Source: Hoylesella enoeca JCM 12259
GTDB lineage: Bacteria; Bacteroidota; Bacteroidia; Bacteroidales; Bacteroidaceae
DNA length: 64,000 bases
Direction: 5' to 3'
Assembly (NCBI RefSeq): GCF_000613405.1
Contig: NZ_BAIX01000008.1
Location: 21,307-85,306, forward strand
In this document: positions 17,472 to 26,663 of the stretch, in pieces
Layout: each line of letters begins with the position of its first letter
Position numbering within the stretch: position 1 is the first letter of the stretch
Program-made: the position numbers and the translations under genes
Notes under the pieces: model-generated
Database searches by the model: none
What the model saw: only the letters and a program-made list of their open reading frames with translations
What the model was told of the DNA's origin: nothing

Positions 17472-18374
17472 ATGATAATCAAAAGAATTCTTTTAATCTT
17501 CATCATTCTACTTTTGCTGTTTCCCACTGCTAATGCTACTATTTTGAATTTAGCTGTGGGTGATACTATATACCCTACTCGAAAACATGTTTCTTCATTA
17601 CATAAAACGATAGAACTCGATGAAGTTCAAGTTATTGGACAGCGGAAATTGTTTTCCATAAGAAAAGACACCACGTTTATCAATACTGATTGCCTTCGAG
17701 TAAGGAAAGGTGCTAACTTGGAAGACTTAATCAGGAATATTCCGGGCATGGAATACGACAAGGCGAACAGGCTACTATCGTTCAAAGGAAAGCCATTGAA
17801 CGGCGTAAACATCAATGGCGAGACCTTTATGGGCAACGACATTATCGCAGCGTTGGAGAATATGCCAGCCGATGCAGTGGAACTACTGAAACTGTATGAC
17901 ATGCTCAGCGCATTGGAGAAAATGACGGGAGTAGATGATGGTGCCGACAATTATGTGCTGGACATCAAGACCAAATCTACCTACAATGGCAGCCTGACAG
18001 GAACACTAACGGCTGAACACGGCAATCGCGACAGACGCAGGGATGAGGTACAGGGCAATCTATTCAATGCCAACGGCGAGAATACCTCGCTGACCCTGCG
18101 TTTGGACAATCTCAGCAACATGAACGTCGGAAGAAACAATTTCCAAAACATATTGTCGGGCAACATCGTGAAGAAATTCGGCAAGAAGATGACGCTCAAT
18201 GCAAGCCTCTCGCTCAACGCCTTCCACAATGAAAGCGAAAACCATGACTACGACGAGCAGTATCTTGCATCGGGAACGAAATACCAGAAATCCGTGCTGC
18301 TCTCCTCGGGCAAGAACACAGCAATGCCGCAAACATCAGCCTGCGATATGACATCGACTCAAAGACCCTCCTGA
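17472..18374 (+). CDS. TonB-dependent outer-membrane beta-barrel receptor, N-terminal part (frameshifted)
   Basis: The product starts with a strong signal peptide (MIIKRILLIFIILLLLFPTANAT), followed by IELDEVQVIGQRKLFSIRKDTTF, a TonB-box/plug start. The plug domain includes NLEDLIRNIPGMEYD and NGVNINGETFMGNDI. The barrel begins near residue 170 with TYNGSLTGTLTAEHGN. This is the OMP_b-brl_3 type of receptor, often of unknown substrate. The frame is lost near 18312-18322 and continues at 18320 in another frame (SNAANISLRYDIDSK). One base missing from a short run would explain it. The whole gene would encode about 834 residues and leads the nested element's cargo operon. Confidence 0.78.
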   Translation: MIIKRILLIFIILLLLFPTANATILNLAVGDTIYPTRKHVSSLHKTIELDEVQVIGQRKLFSIRKDTTFINTDCLRVRKGANLEDLIRNIPGMEYDKANRLLSFKGKPLNGVNINGETFMGNDIIAALENMPADAVELLKLYDMLSALEKMTGVDDGADNYVLDIKTKSTYNGSLTGTLTAEHGNRDRRRDEVQGNLFNANGENTSLTLRLDNLSNMNVGRNNFQNILSGNIVKKFGKKMTLNASLSLNAFHNESENHDYDEQYLASGTKYQKSVLLSSGKNTAMPQTSACDMTSTQRPS

Positions 18375-19972
18375 ATATCAGTGCCAATGGAAACTTCGGA
18401 CGGTCAGACAACCTGACTGACAACACAACATACCTATATGAGCGCAATACGGCTGCGGACACGCTGACCTCGGGAACGCTGCGAAATAACACAAAAAGCA
18501 ATGGAAAGAATTACCATGTATCTGCCGACCTCACACGGCGGATTGGCAAGGCAGGGGCATCATTTACCGTGAAGGCGACACTTGGCGGTAACTCGAATGA
18601 AACGAATAATACCAGCCTCTCACTGACGAAATTCCACCACCTGCGCAACGCTGTGGGCGGAGATTCACTACTATTGCGCAATCTTTGCCAACAACTGCCC
18701 ACCCTGCGCAACGAAAGCAGAATATCATTGCAATATACCCATCCTTTTGGCAAACAGTTGAAATTGCAGACAGGGTACGGACTGAATCACGAAGAGGATA
18801 GAAACACAAGCGACACTTACGACTATACTATACCGAATAGACCATACATAGATAGCCTAAGTTATGAGAACACACTATCTATATGTGGGCAGGAACTCAC
18901 CCTGCGAATGGATTATAAGGGTAAGCAATGGAAGATAAACGGTGGTATTGATGTAGAATGGCAACGCAGGAATATCTGCCGGCAACACAATTCGGAAACA
19001 GTGGACTATACAGTCAAGGCTACGGAATACAAACCCAAGTTCGGCGCAAAGTGGAACAACGGAAAAATAGAAGTTGAACTGCGTTATAACGGAAACACAC
19101 AACAGCCTTCCATACAGGCTTTGCTGACACTTGATGACAAGAGCAACCCGCTGTTCGTGAAGATAGGCAATCCGCAGTTGAAGCCAGCCTATCAACAACA
19201 ACTGTCCATCAGATTAAATGAGAGAAAATGTGGTATTACCTTTATGGGCAATTACCACAACTCGTTCAATGATTTCGCAGAGGAAGTAACGTATGACTCA
19301 AATACTGGCGCACGGACATACAGAACTGTCAATATCAACGGAAATTATTCTGTGGACGGGATGCTGCAATGGCAGAAACAAGTGAAGCGTCTGATGCTCT
19401 CTGGTACTATGAGAACTTCTTTTAAAAACCACGTCTATCTCTTTCACGAACAAACGTACGGTAATGCTTTGAAGAGCAAGACACATACAACGGGTAATGA
19501 GGTTAGCCTACGATTGAACTACCAGCCGAAATGGGGGAATATTGACCTACACGCCAGTTGGCAACCCTACCGTTCCAACAACTTACTGACAAACACCCAT
19601 GTAAATACCATTGACTACGACTGTGGCATCAGCGGCACAGTAGAACTTCCCCACGACATTGAAATATGGGGCGATGCAAATTGTCATCTGCGCCGAGGAA
19701 CCTATTCAACCACAGATGATGACCAGTGGCTATTGAACGTGGGAGCATCGTGGCGTTTTCTCAGGAAGAAACAAGCCACGCTCTCATTCAAATGGAACGA
19801 CATTCTGAATAGGCGAAGGGACCTCAACCGTTCCGTTTCAGGTTACGGGTATCACGAGAGTTTCCGACCGCAGATACATAGTTATGCCCTCGTATCGCTG
19901 CGATACCGTTTTAGCCTTACCAAAAGTAAAACAGATAAAAATTCTCACAAACAGCAAAATCCTAATAAATAA
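18320..19972 (+). CDS. TonB-dependent outer-membrane receptor, C-terminal barrel part (frameshifted)
   Basis: This frame continues the receptor started at 17472. It reads SNAANISLRYDIDSKTLLNIS and then repeated amphipathic strands with aromatic girdles (KLQTGYGLNHEED, NIDLHASWQPYRSNN, ATLSFKWNDILNRR). It ends with a last strand SYALVSLRYRFSL before a short Lys-rich tail. The upstream start usable by itself is 18569. Without the plug and signal peptide this fragment cannot work alone. If the frameshift is a sequencing error, the receptor is intact. Confidence 0.78.
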   Translation, partial: SNAANISLRYDIDSKTLLNISANGNFGRSDNLTDNTTYLYERNTAADTLTSGTLRNNTKSNGKNYHVSADLTRRIGKAGASFTVKATLGGNSNETNNTSLSLTKFHHLRNAVGGDSLLLRNLCQQLPTLRNESRISLQYTHPFGKQLKLQTGYGLNHEEDRNTSDTYDYTIPNRPYIDSLSYENTLSICGQELTLRMDYKGKQWKINGGIDVEWQRRNICRQHNSETVDYTVKATEYKPKFGAKWNNGKIEVELRYNGNTQQPSIQALLTLDDKSNPLFVKIGNPQLKPAYQQQLSIRLNERKCGITFMGNYHNSFNDFAEEVTYDSNTGARTYRTVNINGNYSVDGMLQWQKQVKRLMLSGTMRTSFKNHVYLFHEQTYGNALKSKTHTTGNEVSLRLNYQPKWGNIDLHASWQPYRSNNLLTNTHVNTIDYDCGISGTVELPHDIEIWGDANCHLRRGTYSTTDDDQWLLNVGASWRFLRKKQATLSFKWNDILNRRRDLNRSVSGYGYHESFRPQIHSYALVSLRYRFSLTKSKTDKNSHKQQNPNK

Positions 19973-20011
19973 GGATTGCAAAAACAAAAATAAAATCATA
20001 AAAAATAGGTA

Positions 20012-20043
20012 TTGTGAAATCCAAACAAGGCTCCTACCTTTGT
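20012..20043 (+). promoter_or_regulatory. Promoter for the LRR-lipoprotein gene cluster
   Basis: A -7 box TACCTTTGT (20035-20043) and a -33 TTG (20012-20014) are spaced by 20 bp. The start codon is 30 bp downstream. The preceding receptor gene ends 40 bp upstream, so the cluster can be expressed separately. Confidence 0.65.
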
Positions 20044-20072
20044 AACTCAAAACAATTAATTTATTATCGAAA

Positions 20073-21512
20073 ATGAAAATAGTAAAGAATTTAACATTAC
20101 CAGTATTGGTATTCCTTGTGATGGGACTTGCCTCATGTAGCAGTGATGATAATACAGTTCATTACAGCACAAACTCCCTTAAAAATACAGAATTGATGAC
20201 TGTGTTGAAATCGAAAGGTTATCAGTTCGACAAAGACGGGAAGCTGGAACTCAACGAATTAGCAAACAACACCACATCGCTTGACCTTAGTGGTACAAAC
20301 CTGAAGGATCTCAGCGGTCTTGATATTCTCCCCAATCTGAAAGACGTAAAACTCTCCAATAACGGGTATGGACCTGTTTTCGACTTCGCCCAACTACCTA
20401 CACAGATTACTGGAGTGGATTTGACCGGCAATGACATTTACGAATTTAAGGGACTGGCAAATACCGACAAGGTAGAGGCTACAGGATACGAGGCTACCGA
20501 CATTAAACGCCACTTTGAAAAGTTGTATCTTCCTGAGGGAGCAAAATACGATCAGGATCAGATTGTAGCTTTTTATAAAAAGTCGGAGATGGACAAGAAA
20601 GCCGTTGATATGAAAATGGCAGATGCAAATGGAAAGTTGAACACATATAACACCTTGCGTAATGTGCCTGATGCCATAGTCAGAAAACAATTATATGATC
20701 TTTTCTCACAATTATTTGTCATTACAGAAAATAAGGATACACTTATTGATGTGAGCAGACGAATGACCTCACCCGAGCAAAGCAACAATTCTATTGCTAT
20801 TTTTGAAGGAAAAAATGCTGACGGTTTCCAATATGTTCTACACAACAAGAGTTTCAAAGGAACAATATTAGGTGTCACTTCAGAAGAATATACAAAAGTT
20901 CCTTATCTGAAAATGCCTAAACAAATATCATTTTTCCAGTTAGAGCATCTTGACTTGCTTAACGGCATAGATATGTCTGCAAATACCGATCTGTTTCATG
21001 GGCACATGTACACTTGTCGCTCTATCAAGAAAATGGACATGAGCCATTCTACCAAATTGGGACAACGCAGCATACCATTGGAGATGACAGATATGGATGT
21101 ATCGTGGGTGGAAATCAAAGACTGTCCGGATCTTGAGGAAATCATGTTTCCTAAGAAGGCGTACATCATGAACAATATGACTTTCTGCTATTTGCCCAAA
21201 TTAAAGAAGCTGGATCTTTCGCAATTTGAGTCTTTTTGGAGATGTGATTTATATGAATTAAAAAATGTGCAGATTATCTACCCAACTATGAAATATAGTG
21301 TTTATATGGGTAAAAAAACACAGGAACGCCATTCTGGGTTGGGTATAGATCAGGATATTTTCGATCGTCAGGAAACAAAAGACTTTATCAAGAATAATAT
21401 AAAATATATAGACAATAATAGTTTTGCTGTTGAAGGACAGTATATGCCACATCCTTGGGAACGTCATGAGGACGTGAGATGGATGGATATATGGAAAAAG
21501 AATCCATGGTAA
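20073..21512 (+). CDS. Leucine-rich-repeat lipoprotein
   Basis: The protein (479 aa) has a lipoprotein signal, MKIVKNLTLPVLVFLVMGLASC, with Cys near residue 22. LRR-like segments follow (NTTSLDLSGTNLKDLSGLDILPNLKDVKLSNNGYGP and QITGVDLTGNDIYEFKGL, residues about 66-130). A helical middle comes next, and then a second set of weaker repeats (LEHLDLLNGIDMSANTDLFHG, LPKLKKLDLSQFESF). It is probably surface-exposed and anchored in the outer membrane. Genes for a calycin-like protein and another lipoprotein follow. Such trios accompany TonB receptors in Bacteroidota and may capture a ligand for the receptor upstream. The exact ligand is not known. Confidence 0.75.
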   Translation: MKIVKNLTLPVLVFLVMGLASCSSDDNTVHYSTNSLKNTELMTVLKSKGYQFDKDGKLELNELANNTTSLDLSGTNLKDLSGLDILPNLKDVKLSNNGYGPVFDFAQLPTQITGVDLTGNDIYEFKGLANTDKVEATGYEATDIKRHFEKLYLPEGAKYDQDQIVAFYKKSEMDKKAVDMKMADANGKLNTYNTLRNVPDAIVRKQLYDLFSQLFVITENKDTLIDVSRRMTSPEQSNNSIAIFEGKNADGFQYVLHNKSFKGTILGVTSEEYTKVPYLKMPKQISFFQLEHLDLLNGIDMSANTDLFHGHMYTCRSIKKMDMSHSTKLGQRSIPLEMTDMDVSWVEIKDCPDLEEIMFPKKAYIMNNMTFCYLPKLKKLDLSQFESFWRCDLYELKNVQIIYPTMKYSVYMGKKTQERHSGLGIDQDIFDRQETKDFIKNNIKYIDNNSFAVEGQYMPHPWERHEDVRWMDIWKKNPW

Positions 21513-21563
21513 TAATGCCATGTATTATTTATAAACTTTTTTTACTTTAAAAATTCATTTGGT

Positions 21564-22052
21564 ATGAAACGATTAATGTTTTCATTGCTCGTACTTCTTA
21601 TGGCGAGCTTCGTGGGTGTTAACGCTCAAGTAATTAACAATGAAGTCCAGTTTAAGGGTTCTGCAACAAACGTGTATATGGGAGGTAAACATGTGAGAGA
21701 CATGAACGACTTAACTTTCACGGTTGCTCCTACGGAGGACGGCAGATGTTGCCTTAGTGGACATGCCGCCTTTCTTGCAGCAGGAATCACCTATCATGAC
21801 ATGGACTTTACACTTAAAAAAGTAGTATTTGATGTTTTGCAACCGAATGGTGCAATCAGCAATGCGTCGGGATATGCACATATTTATATCCAACTGTTCA
21901 GAAAATTTACAGTGTTGAGTAAAGATTTCAATGTAACCAGCCTCACGGGAAATGTTACCGACAACAACCTGACATTCCATATAGAGGCTATCATCCCAGA
22001 CTACAAGGGTGGTTATGTCATCAGCTTTGATTTCACTGGAAATAAAATCTAA
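21564..22052 (+). CDS. Calycin-like domain secreted protein
   Basis: The 162-residue protein has the signal peptide MKRLMFSLLVLLMASFVGVNAQ. A single beta-rich domain follows with alternating strands (INNEVQFKGSATNVYMGG, DLTFTVAPTEDGRCCLSGHAAF, NNLTFHIEAIIPDYKGGYVISFDFTGNKI). The length and closing strand fit calycin-like domain proteins of Bacteroides and Prevotella (lipocalin-like barrel). Its role is probably ligand binding in the periplasm or at the surface. It lies 51 bp after the LRR lipoprotein and 9 bp before the next lipoprotein. Confidence 0.65.
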   Translation: MKRLMFSLLVLLMASFVGVNAQVINNEVQFKGSATNVYMGGKHVRDMNDLTFTVAPTEDGRCCLSGHAAFLAAGITYHDMDFTLKKVVFDVLQPNGAISNASGYAHIYIQLFRKFTVLSKDFNVTSLTGNVTDNNLTFHIEAIIPDYKGGYVISFDFTGNKI

Positions 22053-22061
22053 CATTGAGTA

Positions 22062-22718
22062 GTGGCAACAAGTAAGAAACATTTGATCCTTTACTTAGTA
22101 TTTATAGTTTGTTCAATCTTTGCCTCCTGCTCGGGAGACGAAAGGATTGAACAAACCCCTGTTGATACAGAATACGCAGCCAAGGTAAAGGAGATATTGA
22201 AAGATAGCATAGTCTTGCGTTCCAAGGCTATGATGGCAACCGTGGACAAAACATTGCTACCCGAAGGATGTCCTTTGAAATATTATTTTCACTGGAACGA
22301 AGGTTCTGACAAGCCTCTGAACATTCAGTTGAAGAACTTCTCTGTGGGTAAAATGCCTGTTCAGATTTGGTTTAACATCGATTGCAAACTTACTCGTCTT
22401 AACTCATGGGAGAGAGATGAATACAAGGGAGATGGCTGGGTGAAATTTATTGGCGAATACGGTGCAACTACCTATATGCCAAACAAGAATGATACCCAAC
22501 ACGAATATGAGAATGGCGACGGAGGCAGCGGCTATGTGCAGGGCTACCTGAACGTGAACACCAAGCAGATAGAGTTCTCCACCAACTTCAATGTCATGTT
22601 GATGCAGAGTTATGTTTACTTACAGACAATCGACTATTCAAAGATGGACACTTTCGAGGAAGATTTCGCTAAATTTGAAGAAGATTTGGAGAAATACAAG
22701 CAAGCACATGGATTGTAA
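22062..22718 (+). CDS. Hypothetical lipoprotein of the calycin/LRR cluster
   Basis: The product (218 aa) begins at a GTG (22062) and has a lipoprotein signal ending in the lipobox IFASC. The mature protein contains beta-rich stretches with several aromatic residues (YYFHWNEGSDKPLNIQLKNF, MPVQIWFNIDC) and a helical, acidic C-terminus (FEEDFAKFEEDLEKYKQ). I do not recognise its family. The 9-bp gap to the calycin-like gene points to co-translation. An ATG start would lie inside the signal sequence, so I kept the GTG. Confidence 0.68.
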   Translation: MATSKKHLILYLVFIVCSIFASCSGDERIEQTPVDTEYAAKVKEILKDSIVLRSKAMMATVDKTLLPEGCPLKYYFHWNEGSDKPLNIQLKNFSVGKMPVQIWFNIDCKLTRLNSWERDEYKGDGWVKFIGEYGATTYMPNKNDTQHEYENGDGGSGYVQGYLNVNTKQIEFSTNFNVMLMQSYVYLQTIDYSKMDTFEEDFAKFEEDLEKYKQAHGL

Positions 22719-22800
22719 AGAGCGAAAATATCGAGTAACTTTTCGCCAGATGAACACAATCATCTCTTATGCCTCCTACATTATTATATAGATAGGTATA

Positions 22801-22837
22801 GAAAGCTATGCTTTTTCCCGTAAAGAGCATAGCTTTC
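22801..22837. terminator. Perfect 12-bp hairpin between the lipoprotein and hmuR-like genes
   Basis: GAAAGCTATGCT (22801-22812) pairs with 22826-22837. The loop contains TTTT and AAAG that may extend the stem. It lacks a T-run on the plus strand, so it may be an mRNA processing or attenuation site rather than a simple terminator. Confidence 0.45.
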
Positions 22838-22896
22838 GCTTATATGAAGGTGTTGGTCGGCGGTTTGTTGATTTGAGAATAAAAAAGGAAACAAGA

Positions 22897-25011
22897 GTGA
22901 AAATAGCAATAACATATATATCGTCAGTCCTCCTGCTGTCATGCTTAGGCACGATGCCCGCCTTGGCACAGGAGAAGCCGACGGAAAAGGCGGACACTAC
23001 GAAAACAAGAAACTTGGAGGGTATCGTGGTAATGGGTTCACGCACGGCTCGACCGGTGAAGCTGTCGCCCATCACCACGCGGGTGCTTAGCGGAAAGGGA
23101 ATGGTGGAAAGCGGATACAGCGACTTTCAGCAAGCCCTGCAGCACGAGACGCCCGGACTGAGCATACAGAAAGTAAACTTTGGCAGCGAGATCAACCTTG
23201 ACGGTCTCGATGCACGTCATGTGCTCTTCCTCACCGACGGTGAGCGAATGACAGGCGACATGGCAGGCAACCTTGACTACGAGCGTTTCAACCTGCACGC
23301 CATCGACCGCGTGGAGATTGTGAAAGGAGCAAGTAGCACACTCTACGGCAGTCGTGCCTCGGGAGCCGTCATCAACATCATCACCAAGAAGACCAGCGAG
23401 CCTTTCGCTTTCGACGCTGGCGTTCGCTGGGGGCAGATGAACGAACGCAACTTCAGGAATCCCAAGAAGAAGGATTTTATCTATATGTTCGAGAAGAATG
23501 CCGACCGTCCGAATCTGCAAGGATGGCTGTCAGCAGGATTCAAGAAAGGTGCGTTCACCTCGCAGAGCGATGTATGGTACAGTGAAAGCGATGCTTTCTA
23601 TCTGTATCAGGCGGAAAACGACCGCAAGGTATATACGAAGGAAGCCAATCCATTCTTGGAAAAGGACATCGTGCTGGAAAGCAGTTTTCCACGTCCGCCC
23701 ATGGGCATAGAGGGACGCGAACACATAATCGCCTCACAGAAGCTCTATTTCGAGCCGTCAAAGCATTTCAAGGCGCAAGCATACGGCTCGGTGTTCTTCA
23801 TCAACCAATATGACTTGGTGCAGGATCTCGTGCTGACACAGGGACGAGACTATACATGGGGGGTAAAGGCGAGCTACGCGCTGAAAGACTGGCTGACGAT
23901 TACGGCAAGTGTTCACGGTGATTATTACGACCGCTTCAAGCGGCATGAGCGGCGCGATGAGCGCAAGCCCGTGTACCACTCGCGCATCTTCCAGCCACGA
24001 CTGACACTCAGCAGCAACTACTTTGCCGGTCATGCACTCGTCATGGGACTGGAATACTGCGGAGACCGACTGACGAGCGACCGCTTCGTCAATCACAAGA
24101 TGACATCGCGCACGCTGGAGGAGACCGAGTTCTATGTGCAGGACGACTGGACGGTGAACAACCATTGGATGTTCTCGGGCGGCGTGAGAACAAACTTCTC
24201 GGAGGCTTTCGGATTCATGTATATGCCTAAGATTGCGGCAAAGTATTCGCCCGACGGCTATTGGGCTATACGTGCCAACTACTCGATGGGCTACCGTTCG
24301 CCAAGCATCAAGGAATTGTTCTTCAACTGGGATCACCTCGGTATGTTCATGATTAAGGGCAACGAATTCCTGAAACCAGAGAAGAACAACTACGTCTCGG
24401 CAGGCGTGGAATACAGCAACCGTCATTTCTTCTTCAACAGCACGCTTTACGGCAACTTCTACCGCAAGAAGATAGAGGGCGTATGGCGCATCTACGACAT
24501 GCAGTACAATTTCGAGTACGTTAACCTCGACCGCCAGACGATAGCAGGCGTTGACTTGCTGGGACGCTGGACGCCGACCGACTGGCTCACGCTGAACGCT
24601 AGCTACTCGTATGTATATGTGAGCAAGGAGAAAGGACTGCGCATCAACACCACGTCACCCCATGCGGCTACGGCAGGCGTGAAGTACAGTTACAAGAACA
24701 AGAGGAACTACCGGCTCGATGCCTACTTCAATGCGCAGATCATGGGCGAGAAGCAATACGACGTACAGGACCGCGTGTATGTGGAAAAAGACGGCAGGTC
24801 TTACGATGCCTATTTCCGCTGCACGCTGCCCACCTACACCCTGTGCAACCTGAACGTGGCTCAGACTTTCCGTGAGAAAATCCGCTTGTCGGTAGGCGTG
24901 GACAACATCTTCAACTACAAGCCACGGACGTTGGGTTCGGGACTTACCGCCTTTAGCGTTCCAGCCACGGCCGGGGCAAGAGCATACATACAATTGGAAT
25001 TCAAAATATGA
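22897..25011 (+). CDS. hmuR: HmuR-like TonB-dependent heme receptor
   Basis: The receptor (about 704 aa) has a signal peptide (VKIAITYISSVLLLS...ALAQ) and a TonB-box region (TRNLEGIVVMGSR). The plug domain includes LDARHVLFLTDGERMTG, RVEIVKGASSTLYGSRASGAVINIIT, and NLDYERFNLHAIDR. A 22-strand-type barrel ends ATAGARAYIQLEFKI. I chose the GTG at 22897, which has AAGGAAA just upstream. A TTG at 22873 gives an N-terminal extension of eight residues. It is followed by a HmuY-like gene with a 4-bp overlap, which supports the heme or metalloporphyrin role. The substrate is inferred from this pairing. Confidence 0.85.
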   Translation: MKIAITYISSVLLLSCLGTMPALAQEKPTEKADTTKTRNLEGIVVMGSRTARPVKLSPITTRVLSGKGMVESGYSDFQQALQHETPGLSIQKVNFGSEINLDGLDARHVLFLTDGERMTGDMAGNLDYERFNLHAIDRVEIVKGASSTLYGSRASGAVINIITKKTSEPFAFDAGVRWGQMNERNFRNPKKKDFIYMFEKNADRPNLQGWLSAGFKKGAFTSQSDVWYSESDAFYLYQAENDRKVYTKEANPFLEKDIVLESSFPRPPMGIEGREHIIASQKLYFEPSKHFKAQAYGSVFFINQYDLVQDLVLTQGRDYTWGVKASYALKDWLTITASVHGDYYDRFKRHERRDERKPVYHSRIFQPRLTLSSNYFAGHALVMGLEYCGDRLTSDRFVNHKMTSRTLEETEFYVQDDWTVNNHWMFSGGVRTNFSEAFGFMYMPKIAAKYSPDGYWAIRANYSMGYRSPSIKELFFNWDHLGMFMIKGNEFLKPEKNNYVSAGVEYSNRHFFFNSTLYGNFYRKKIEGVWRIYDMQYNFEYVNLDRQTIAGVDLLGRWTPTDWLTLNASYSYVYVSKEKGLRINTTSPHAATAGVKYSYKNKRNYRLDAYFNAQIMGEKQYDVQDRVYVEKDGRSYDAYFRCTLPTYTLCNLNVAQTFREKIRLSVGVDNIFNYKPRTLGSGLTAFSVPATAGARAYIQLEFKI

Positions 25012-25724
25012 TGAATATGAAAGCAAGAATATTTCCTATCCTCGCATTGGCTTGCCTGTCGCTGTCCTCATGTCTTTCGTATGACGCCGACGAGTTCACT
25101 GGCAGAATTATGCCGAGGGTGGCAAGCTACACCTCCGGCGTGACCAACGACTGGATCTACTTCAACCTGCGCACGGGCGAGGTGTTCAACCGCACCGCTC
25201 CCAATCAGGAGATAAAGGAGGGCGAACAGAAGAACCGTCTTGACTGGGACATCGCCTTTTGCGGCTACCACGTCCGCACCAACAGCGGTACGAGCGGCAA
25301 CGGCAAGGGCGGTGCCATCGACTTAGGGTATGGTGACTATGACCGCTGGCAGCATATAGACCAGCTTCCCAAAGGGCAGGGCTGGGTCGTGGACGACGAC
25401 AAGACCGTGAAGATTACCTACTCGCAGTCAGACTGGTTTCGCTATGTGAACACGCACGGACTAGACCCGAAGGAAAATCCATGGTTCGACCCAAACAACG
25501 GGCCGCAGCGCACGCTTACAAGTGCCAACCCCCTGTTGGAAAGAAACATGTTTCTCTCTGGTCCGCCGATGACCTACACGCCGTCGTACCATGTTTATGC
25601 AGTGCGTACCGCCGACGGAAAACATTATTTCAAATTACAGATTATCAGTTGGTATAACCAGCATACCGAGATAGACGATACGGGCGGCCAGATGAGCTAC
25701 TACTGCGACGAGCTGAAGCAATGA
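25008..25724 (+). CDS. hmuY: HmuY-like heme-binding lipoprotein
   Basis: The 238-residue protein has a lipobox (LSLSSC, Cys near residue 22) and the HmuY family pattern. It includes DWIYFNLRTGEVF, the WDIAFCGYHVRTNSGTSGNG core (near 79-98), and NPLLERNMFLSGPPMTYTPSYHVYAVRTADGKHYFKLQI near the end. HmuY proteins bind heme at the cell surface and pass it to HmuR. In Porphyromonas two histidines coordinate heme, whereas in Prevotella and Bacteroides homologues methionines are used. The Met residues near NMFLSGPPM are candidates. The start overlaps the receptor stop (ATGA), so the two are co-translated. Confidence 0.87.
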   Translation: MMNMKARIFPILALACLSLSSCLSYDADEFTGRIMPRVASYTSGVTNDWIYFNLRTGEVFNRTAPNQEIKEGEQKNRLDWDIAFCGYHVRTNSGTSGNGKGGAIDLGYGDYDRWQHIDQLPKGQGWVVDDDKTVKITYSQSDWFRYVNTHGLDPKENPWFDPNNGPQRTLTSANPLLERNMFLSGPPMTYTPSYHVYAVRTADGKHYFKLQIISWYNQHTEIDDTGGQMSYYCDELKQ

Positions 25725-25771
25725 GTTTCAACTCGCATAAGCGTCGATGAATTTTAAACGATAAAATAAGA

Positions 25772-26646
25772 ATGATGAAAGAAAAAAGCAAACTTTATCC
25801 ATGGCGCACCATCGCCTCGTTCCTTTTGGTGCTTTTTGCCATGCCCTTGGGTCATGCGCTGATGATATTGATGGAGAAGTTTATGGACGAGGGCGCCATG
25901 CATGTAGCAGGGTTTGCGATGGGTTTCGTGGGGCTTGTCCTCGTTATCGTCGGCGTGTTTGTGAAGGGCGACACCCGACAAACGCTGTGGGGACTCTTCG
26001 GTGGACTGCTTTTCTGGACGGGTTGGGTGGAGTTCCTCTTCCTGTATTATGCCCGACGTTATGGCGTACCGCCTGAGATAGAGAATGGCGTGGTGGTGAC
26101 GAAGCCCGAATACCTTATCATGCCTGCCTCGTTTGGCTTGTGGATGATGGTGATGACCATGTATGTGTTCAGCACAAAGAACGGCTGCGACCTGATTACA
26201 TGGATACAAAAGGTATGTTTCCGAAGCAAGCGCAAGGTTGTGGTGGTGCAACCCATGACGCGCCACACGAGCATCGTCACGTTCATGGAACTGAACATGA
26301 TTCTTTGGGCAATGTACTTGCTGCTCATGTTCTGCTACGACAAGACTTTCCTCGGTGATCATCACCCTGTGACGTTTCTTGTGGGAGTGGGGTGTCTCGT
26401 CGGGTCTATCTTCATGTTTCGCCACCAATTGCACATCGCTGCATGGGGTGCGAATATACGAATGCTATCGCCACCGTCATCATCTTTTGGACACCTGTGG
26501 AAATATTGGGAAGGATGAACTTCTTCCAAGAGTTTTGGGTAGAGCCAGAGAAACACGTGTGGCAAATGCTTGTCATCCTCATGGCTTTTATTTTGTTGGG
26601 TGTTTATCTTTGGTTGAAGAGTAGGCTACGAAAGAGAACCAAATAA
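25772..26646 (+). pseudogene. Polytopic membrane protein of the hmu cluster (one frameshift)
   Basis: The N-terminal frame (25772-26518) encodes hydrophobic segments such as IASFLLVLFAMPLGHALMIL, FAMGFVGLVLVIVGVFV and TLWGLFGGLLFWTGWVEFLFLYY, with more near NMILWAMYLLLMF. After GANI near 26460 the conserved reading continues in another frame (TNAIATVIIFWTPVEILGRMNFFQEF...) and ends at 26646 after another membrane span. The restored protein would have about 291 residues and six to seven spans. Its role is unknown. Its place between hmuY and a PepSY gene suggests heme or metal handling at the inner membrane. One lost base in a short run explains the break. Confidence 0.7.
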
Positions 26647-26663
26647 AGGGAAAAGGGTATCGA

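Noticed and set aside
23038..24426. Long minus-strand frames opposite the hmuR-like receptor
   Set aside because: They are shadows of a GC-richer coding gene. The plus strand has the signal peptide, plug and barrel.
25754..26434. A 226-codon minus-strand frame rich in His and Gln
   Set aside because: It is antisense to a membrane-protein gene with clear spans. The composition is a mirror of hydrophobic codons.
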